A stretch of 64,000 nt of DNA from Siphonodentalium dalli. Its lineage: Eukaryota > Mollusca > Scaphopoda > Gadilida > Siphonodentaliidae. The DNA lies in assembly GCA_032622095.1 (NCBI GenBank), contig CP136066.1, positions 53,660,609 to 53,724,608 of the forward strand, written 5' to 3'. The translations under genes and the position numbers were made by a program. Position 1 is the stretch's first letter. Every line of letters begins with the position of its first letter. Positions 57,041 to 64,000 of the stretch are shown here, in pieces. The notes below the pieces were generated by a model. It did not search any database. It was not told the origin of the DNA and saw nothing but the letters and a program-made list of their open reading frames with translations.

Positions 57041-60000
57041 CGCCACCTAGTGTGGTGTTACTAGCATTTGGTTTTTTTATATCGCATGGAGTACAGGGCG
57101 AATGTATTCTTGGAGATTGTTTGTACCTTACTCAATCGTACCGATATAATCACGTAGATGCCGAAATTGTAAAGTTAACGCCAGCGGTGTATAATACGTT
57201 TATGAAAATATGATAAATCCTATCGATAGAGTCAGGACAGGCTCAAATTGTAAACTTAAAGTCACCGGTGTAATAATATCTTGTTGAAAATATAAATAAT
57301 CTGATAGCCTGAAAATATTGTATAACCTATTGGGAGCCCATAATAAATGGGAATAACCTATTGGGAGCCCCTGCATGTAGTGAACTGAATTGTGGGTATT
57401 TTATGGAGATTGTTTGTACCTTACTGAATCGTACCGATATAATCACGTAGATGCCGAAGTTGTAAAGTTAACGCCACTGGTGTATAATATGTTTATGATA
57501 AATCGTATCGATAGAGTGAGGACAGGCTCAAATTGTAAACTTAAAGTCGAAAATATAAATAATCTGATAGCCTGAAAATATTGTATAACCTGTTGGGAGC
57601 CCCTGGTGTAGTGAACTGAATTATGGGTAATTTTAATTGGAGTGCGCATGTCTGTTTTTTTTGTAGTAACCGCCATCTTTTATCTTTGGAATTATCGGCG
57701 TGTTTTATGAAAATGTCACCAAGATTTCTCCACTCGATTCTTTTAAAATGCACCCTAATAGGTCAAATTCTTTTGATAATTCTATCTAAATACATCTTAG
57801 CTACTATTCGGATCTGCTTTCCCGGTCGAAAAAGGTTTAGTTTGACCAAAACGGCTATTGACAAAAGTTTGTTTATAAAATAGCGTACTCGATAAACCCG
57901 GCCGTAGTACGGCCGTAGATGGTTATCGAAAACAAATTCAATTTCTTCCATCTAAAAGATAATTACGCGCTGGACTCTGTCATTTTAAGAATATATAAGT
58001 ATTACACACAGACACACGAATTCTCAACTCAAAATTTTGAAAAATGACAGTTTTGTCAACATAAATCGATTTTATTTGCAAATCCCATGTTATTAAAATT
58101 TAACTTATTGTTAAATTTTATCATCGAAAAAAATTCATTTCTTCCACCTAAAACATAATTATGTGCTGTATCCTATCATTTTAGGAATATATACGTATCC
58201 CACTCAAACACACCAAGTCTCAGCTTAAAATTTTGAAAAATAAGAGATTTATCAACATAAATCGATTTGTATGGCAGATCCCATAAATTTTAGGGCCCTT
58301 CAAATGTTTTCTGAGCTGTTCCATATTGGCACCAGAGTCCATATTTGACTGGTTCTACATGATAATTGTGCAACAGTACAGTCGCGTTACTTTATACGTC
58401 AACATTGGTCATTATCACTCGACAAATTTATTTCGGTCTATCGTATCAACCCCTATTTCCCCCGCGTAGCCTGACTAAGTGTCAACATTGGTCTTTATCG
58501 CTCCACTAATTTGTATCATTTCATCGGTATGAATTCCATATCCAATTATCCACATATAACCAACCCAATCTCTAATCCCAGTCCAATTTATTTATTTTTT
58601 TCATCGCTATAGTCACGTTACGAAATATTTTATTGAGTGATACTTGTACTTATATGTCTATGGTATTACTATAGTATACCGTATACGTATATCAATTGCT
58701 ATTCCTTTCTATATAATTCTGGTGCCATCTATAGAGATAGAGATAATTTCCGACCCCCCCGGGGCCCCCCCAATTTTATATCATTGCTGCTTTAGTACAG
58801 TCGCGATGCATTACATGGCAACATCGCTCCACTAATTTATGTCAGTTCATCGGTACGAACCCCTTTTTCTCCGAGTCCATATAACCAAACCAACATCTTA
58901 TCCCGGCCTAAATTATTATTTTTACTTTCATCGGTATAGTTGTGTTACATACATATTTTTTATCATTTGATTCTAATTTGTATTGTACCACTATAGAAGT
59001 CCATAAATTACTATTCTGGCACTATATAGAGATGACTAAAATTCTGACACCCCCCCCCCCCCTATTTTATAACCTTGTTGCAACAGTAGAGTTGAGATGC
59101 ATAATATGTCAACATTGGTCGTTATCGCTCTACAGATTTATATCGGTTCAACCCTTAGTTCCCTGTAATGCCCACCCCTCCCTCAATTTATTTTTTCATT
59201 TGTATTATAGTCTCGTTACGTACACATTTTTCTTTTATAACTTTTGCTTCAACGCGCCGAGTTCTAGCTGCTGCAGAGAATACAAAACTGACAACATATT
59301 GAAATGTAAGCAGGCTTCAAACTAATATTATCCAATAAAAACTCTGGCTACATCAGAAATTTGTGTATAAGGTGTACTCGCATTTGTTGCGTTAAAAAAA
59401 AAAAGGTCCCAAGTCAAGGTCCAAATCCCCAACAAACTGATGTGAGGTTTAACTCCATCTACATACAGTAATGTCCAAAGTAATTGATCACTTAACCACA
59501 GCAGAATTATGGGTAATTTTTCAAGATTTTAAATCCTGAAAAATTACCCTTAATTCTGCTGTGGTTAATTGGTCAATTACTTTAGGCATTACTGTAGCCC
59601 ATATAAGGATGTGAGGTCTAATGATAACTCCATCCACATACAGTAATGTCCAAAGTAATTGACCACTTAAGCACAGCAGATTGTGGGTAATTTTTCCGGA
59701 TTTTAAATCCTGAAAAATTACCCATAATTCTGCTGTGGTTAAGTGGTCAATTACTTTGGGCATTACTGTATCCCATATAAGGATGTGAGGTCTAATGATA
59801 ACTCCATCTACATACAGTAATGTCCAAAGTAATTGACCACTTAACCACAGCAGAATTATGGCGTTCAATATGGTCTACCTAATTCTGCTCCAAAAACATG
59901 TATATTGAATATATGGATGTTTATTGGGGGGAAACCGATTATTTCAATGATATTTTCATTAACTGGCATCCAAAAACCGACCTACGGGAGCGCGCTTCGC

Positions 60001-60833
60001 ACACGACTGTTTCTTAAGTATATGTGCATATTTAATAAGTCAACAATTCGAAGCACAACAAATAAGATTGGCGGGGTCCCTTGCGCTTGCGCGATCTGTC
60101 CATCAAAACATATTTAGACATCTCAAGACACGTAAGACCCAATAACTTAATATAAAGAATAGATACATCTATTGCCTGAGTGACTAATATTTATATTTGT
60201 TACAATGGGGTCAAATAGTTGCGAAGCCAGCACCACAATTCTTTCCCTCCATAGTAAATATTAAAACAACTTATAAAGAATTATTTATTTACCTTATATT
60301 TGGTATGGAGCGTCCTTGGTTTACTGGAGTTCAGATTGTTAACATCACGTCACCAAGTCAATTACTCGCGAAGCCACAGCCATAACTATGTCCCTCCATA
60401 GTAATTCTCAAAACAACTTCTTAAGAACAATTGACCAGGTCAGTCGCGCAATTATTGGAAGAGCCACGGTCAATCATTTTTTTTTAAACCAAATTTTACA
60501 TTTAAATTATTCCTTTATTTAACCAAAAAAAAAAATTAAATGATAAAATTAACTTTTACTACTTGCTAAATTTTATCTTTTAATTATTTCATTTAAATTT
60601 TAGACTAAAATTTAAAAATATACAGTCCCAGTATTTACAGTATACTAAGTCCAAGTCTTTATAATCTGTTGAGTGACCCCACAGTCATTTACTTGCTTTG
60701 TTAGTAATAATTTGAAGGATTACTTGTTTAAACGCAATTGTTATCAAAATATTTTATGTATTTTTTATAATTTCTATTTATATGTAATACTATAATCTTG
60801 GTGGCGTTACCATTTCTGACTATGGTTTTCTTG
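57041..60833 (+). mobile_element. Helentron-like element H3 (3.8 kb), inverted relative to H1
   Basis: Starts CGCCACCTAGTGTGGTG and ends GGTGGCGTTACC, stem ACCAT...ATGGT, TTTTCTTG. Matches H1 (7920-11423) along its whole length in reverse complement. It is longer by an extra partial repeat near its start and has the third hairpin truncated. The 115-codon minus-strand frame at 59521-59868 is the hairpin array. No replicase coding, so mobilised in trans if at all. Confidence 0.55.
59466..59862. repeat. Hairpin array in H3 (two full, one truncated)
   Basis: Palindromes at 59466-59594 and 59641-59768, plus the left half of a third from 59815 that stops at 59862, where other H-family sequence resumes. 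Same units as 8937-9411. Confidence 0.85.
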
Positions 60834-61284
60834 TTGTAGATTGCTTACGGACAAACATTTGCCTGTGAGTGATTAACAATATATTGAATCACGGCGGGCC
60901 AAAGTTACAAAAGAAATAACCAATCATAAGTTGAGAGGTGAACGCTTATCAGAGCTATCCAATCGGTTCACGGATTGCTAAGTTGATGACCACTTGTCTG
61001 CGCAAGTTAACAATTAAACGGTTCGTTTGTAGTGTGTGTATGTAAGTACAAGTCAGTGTAATACCGAGTACTACAAACATTTTGGTATCATTGTTTTTAC
61101 AAATTACAAATTTACAATCATTCAGTTTGTGAAAATAAAATATTATATTTTGATGGTATAGCATTATATATATTGTGACCATCCTATTATTTCAAACTGA
61201 TCCGCTACTCTTATCATAACACATCGAGGCAGTAACGTGGCTCCATTTTATCGGGAGGGGTGTATCGAAGCAGGGACGTGCTAA
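60834..61284. other. Unassigned segment after H3
   Basis: AT-rich, no supported gene or repeat. Not related to the flank of H1. Confidence 0.3.
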
Positions 61285-61605
61285 TGGTCTCGGTTATAGG
61301 AGTGGTGCGGTAGAGTGCCAGTCGGTAGAATGACAGGTGCACTACACTGTTACATGCCGTCCAGCGCTGACGAAGCTGGTTCTAACCCCGTCATATGGAG
61401 GGTGACCGGAATCGTGTATCTGGGCAAGTTTGTCAGTTGCTTTCCGGGGGTCGGTGGTTTCTACACGCAGTGGGACGATTTCTCGGTGAAATCGAGCCTC
61501 TGGGTGGTCTTTCCTCCACCCGTAAAATTGACAACGTCGTGTGTGGCATAGCGGCTAGAACGTTGATAAACCCTAATAAACCATACCAAACCAATAGGAG
61601 TGTCA
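61285..61605 (+). mobile_element. tRNA-like SINE
   Basis: A GC-richer island. 'gtggtgcggtagagtgcc' resembles a polymerase III A box and 'ctggttctaaccccg' a B box (GGTTCRANYCC-like). A middle domain contains 'ggtgaaatcgagcctctgggtggtctttcctccaccc'. The tail is 'aaaccctaataaaccataccaaaccaa'. The A-B spacing (~90 bases) is longer than in a tRNA, so either an intervening insertion or a different A box applies. The two frames over it are not genes. Confidence 0.6.
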
Positions 61606-61650
61606 TTTTATAATATCAAACTGCTCCGATATCTTATAATATATCTAGAT

Positions 61651-62208
61651 AGGGACGTGGCTATATGGGCTCAGTTTGGCGACGGGGTGTCCATCCTATA
61701 ATTTCCATATGCACCCTTTGAACAAAACAATGCCTATAAATTCCACATAACGATGGAATCGTATATTAAGAGGAAAGTATTTAAATTTTTCTACGCTGAT
61801 AACAAAACTTAGTCAATATGACTAACATATGTTAGTCAAACGTTTTTCCTCAGGATGACTGACTTAGTTCAGCCAACATGACTGAGGCATAACATTAATC
61901 AAAATTACTAGGGTGATGTTATAAGGGGCTTTTCTTAGTCAATTGGAAGGCGTAAATTAAAGTTGCTGAATTATGTGCAAATAATTCCAATAATTGACCA
62001 AAGTTACTCAAAACGTTTGTGACTAACACTAAGTTAGTCATATTTAGTCAATATGTCCAATCCAAGGGGCGGGGGTGCACAACTTACTGTTACAGCTTGA
62101 AAATCAGAAGCCAACCGGGGTAAACAATTTTATAATTGTTTATAATTGAGGGGTGGGGATACAGTTGGATATCGACGTTTCGAAAAAAAAAGAGCATCTT
62201 GCCACGTC
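61651..62208. mobile_element. Possible small element with GGGACGTGGC-type ends
   Basis: 'tagggacgtggct' at 61654 and 'ttgccacgtcactgca' at 62197 form an imperfect inverted pair. The word recurs nearby (61271, 63066, 63144). Inside are inverted 'ttagtcaatatgactaac' / 'gttagtcatatttagtcaatatg' words at 61811 and 62033. Weak evidence. Confidence 0.3.
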
Positions 62209-64000
62209 ACTGCATTTATGCTCTAGTCATTTATGAAAAATGTGCTTGCATCTTCGTATTCGTGTCCTTTACCGTGACCAAATGCATTCGCGTCGACGAT
62301 TGAAACTCAAAGGATAATCCGCAATGCATTCTTGAGCGAAAAATCATACTCACATTGGGAACACGCGTCATTTTTATCCATTCTTGGATATATCATTGAT
62401 TATGGTAAGTACATGTTACATGCTAATGTTGGCTATAATCCGCAAGTATCACTCACTATTTGTATTAATCACTAACTTTTGTCAGAGATGTTGTGACTCA
62501 TACGATTTGGCGGCTACTCGCCCCATCCTATTCTGAACAGCTGTAATGTGCCAGGCATCGTGTTCCCAAGACCACTATCGCCATGTCCCTGTTTATGAGA
62601 TTTCCATTGATAACACATTTTCATAAGGCGGCTACATCCCTGCGAATCAGATGGTTATATGCTCCGGTTTAAGGGTGTGAAAATCGACAATTTATGTTTG
62701 ACACCCTATATAGACATTCTAGACAAGTTCTTAACGTTGTAACTTTCAATAAATTGGGTAATTTCAGTAGTTACAAGGAACATATACTGCTACATCACAT
62801 CCAAGCTGACACCCCATAAGGTTTGACAATTTCTAAATATAGGCCATTTCAATCCAAACTTTTGACCAAAGGAGGTAAATATGCAAATGTTGGTCTAAAA
62901 CAAAACATACCCCCTAATAAATTGTTGGAAAAAACAAAATAACAGAACAAGTTCAACCTATTGTTGTTGTAAAATTTCCAATTCATGTTGTTTCAGGTAT
63001 CAAATTTCCAGCTGTTGAACGTGTTGATAAAATGTTTGGAGCGAGAAACATAACCCAACCCCCTTGTCGCGACGTCCCTGTGGGTTGTACTTGAAATTTC
63101 CAGCTGACAAAATATTTTCCCGAGGGGGTGAATCGACCCCTTGTCGCCACGTCCCTGCGTATCATAGATATATATATTATCCGTGTTAAGGGTGCGAAAA
63201 CTGAAAAATTATGTTTCATAGTACTCGAACATTCTTTGTGATTGGAGATATTTGTAAATACGAAGAACACGTACTATTTGTGATTTATGTTTGTAATCGT
63301 AGGTTCATAGTATTGGCGGAATGATAAATTGTTATTTCTTACAAACAATTGTAGATTCTTACAAAGAAAAAGTTTCATAGTATTGACCCCCGGCCGATGA
63401 TCCAACTGATGTTTCCGTTAATATTGGAATAACAAATAATAGCAATTCTTCCGAGGAACCGTTTTCGTTTGTGCATTATTCCTGTTTATCGGATTTATTT
63501 ATTCCATGAATTCGAAGTTGTATTTACAAGCAGTTCTAAGTTATCGATTGAGGTGCGGTGGTGGACCTTTATTTACTGTAAATATATTGAAGTCGTTGCC
63601 TGTGTAAAACCGTCTTCAAAGATTGCATTTGCGTATTGTGGGGTGGAGGCAACTATATATATACCAACTGTGCCACGGATCAGGAAAGTGTTATGTAATT
63701 ACCCCTCATGTTTTGTAAGATATGTGTGGTATATCTCCGTGTCAGAAGATCTACAATTTCCGCATTTTGACTTGCAAATTCTTAACATTCTAAGAAATTC
63801 CATGTAATCAACGTAACTATTCCACTGCAGCTATGGTGTTGCGTACTCGGCATTACAAACTGATTTAGATTATCAACGTTTAAATATTTGGCATGATGAT
63901 TGTGTTGCCTCCCCGTATTCTATATCGATACGTCCATGCATTTGCTTGTTGTAAGCAAACTTGATGTCACATGCAGCCCATTTATCAGTAACGCTTATAA
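62209..64000. other. Unassigned right end of window
   Basis: No coding, RNA or repeat feature I can support. 'cccttgtcg(c)gacgtccctg' at 63061 and 63135 is a short direct repeat. Open frames at 62983 and 63469 (95 and 112 codons) lack motifs, and their composition matches the surrounding DNA. Confidence 0.3.

Noticed and set aside
59521-59868. 115-codon minus-strand frame with an internal duplication
   Set aside because: It is a reading of the 173-bp hairpin array in H3.
61315-61613. Two overlapping frames of 72 and 78 codons in the GC-richer island
   Set aside because: The island is better explained as a SINE with pol III-like boxes. Both frames cross its tail.

Overview
The window looks like eukaryotic, AT-rich, repeat-dominated DNA from a marine invertebrate. 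A lophotrochozoan, perhaps a bivalve, is my best guess, from the tacatgta/atatac-rich texture, the LINE and DIRS-type retroelements and the abundance of fold-back DNA elements; this is inference, not proof. I see no intact host gene, rRNA, tRNA or CRISPR array. Almost every open frame longer than 60 codons is either a fragment of a transposable element or a chance reading of satellite DNA. The window is best read as a stack of nested mobile elements.

Layout. 1-3560: fold-back element A, whose two arms carry mirror-image arrays of a ~50-bp repeat. 3579-32310: the territory of what appears to be one minus-strand LINE. Its endonuclease and reverse transcriptase lie at 32310-27556 and its C-terminal end at 4825-3579, with about 22.7 kb of other elements between. 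The right part of the LINE is also hit by four insertions of one TTAA-type MITE. Inside the 22.7-kb gap, from left to right, are a 582-bp tandem duplication (4832-5822), a broken DIRS/Ngaro-type element with RNase H tail, tyrosine recombinase and SGNH hydrolase (6157-7911), two Helentron-like elements head to tail (7920-12977), and a giant 14.5-kb element (13060-27554). The giant element has right-hand subterminal satellites built on a GTCAACTCGTACCC box and contains a 3.9-kb hAT-like element with a perfect 8-bp target duplication.

32560-42316: fold-back element B, a sister of A. It is itself split by a 4.77-kb element (36836-41608) with ~300-bp terminal inverted repeats and a TTA duplication. 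That inner element carries a decayed multi-domain gene on the minus strand with a PIN-like nuclease C-terminus, which is the most interesting coding content here. 42830-47430: an array of the palindrome-bearing CACTTAAGTG repeat, present in both orientations around a 2.55-kb near-palindrome (44301-46852) with AGGCCTGTTCC termini. 47430-54370: low-complexity DNA, a G-tract-bounded inverted repeat, a second TACTCG MITE, a 22-bp minisatellite (51600-52344), a 1-kb fold-back element and an unrecognised decayed coding segment. 55295-56440: a second, 5'-truncated LINE on the plus strand, again split by the TTAA MITE. 57041-60833: a third Helentron-like copy, in inverted orientation to the copy at 7920. 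61285-61605: a tRNA-like SINE. The final 2.4 kb has little I can name.

There is no operon logic here. The relationships that matter are insertion order (which element interrupts which), shared termini between autonomous-size and short derivatives, and the three large inverted-repeat systems, which make the region prone to hairpins, inversions and misassembly.
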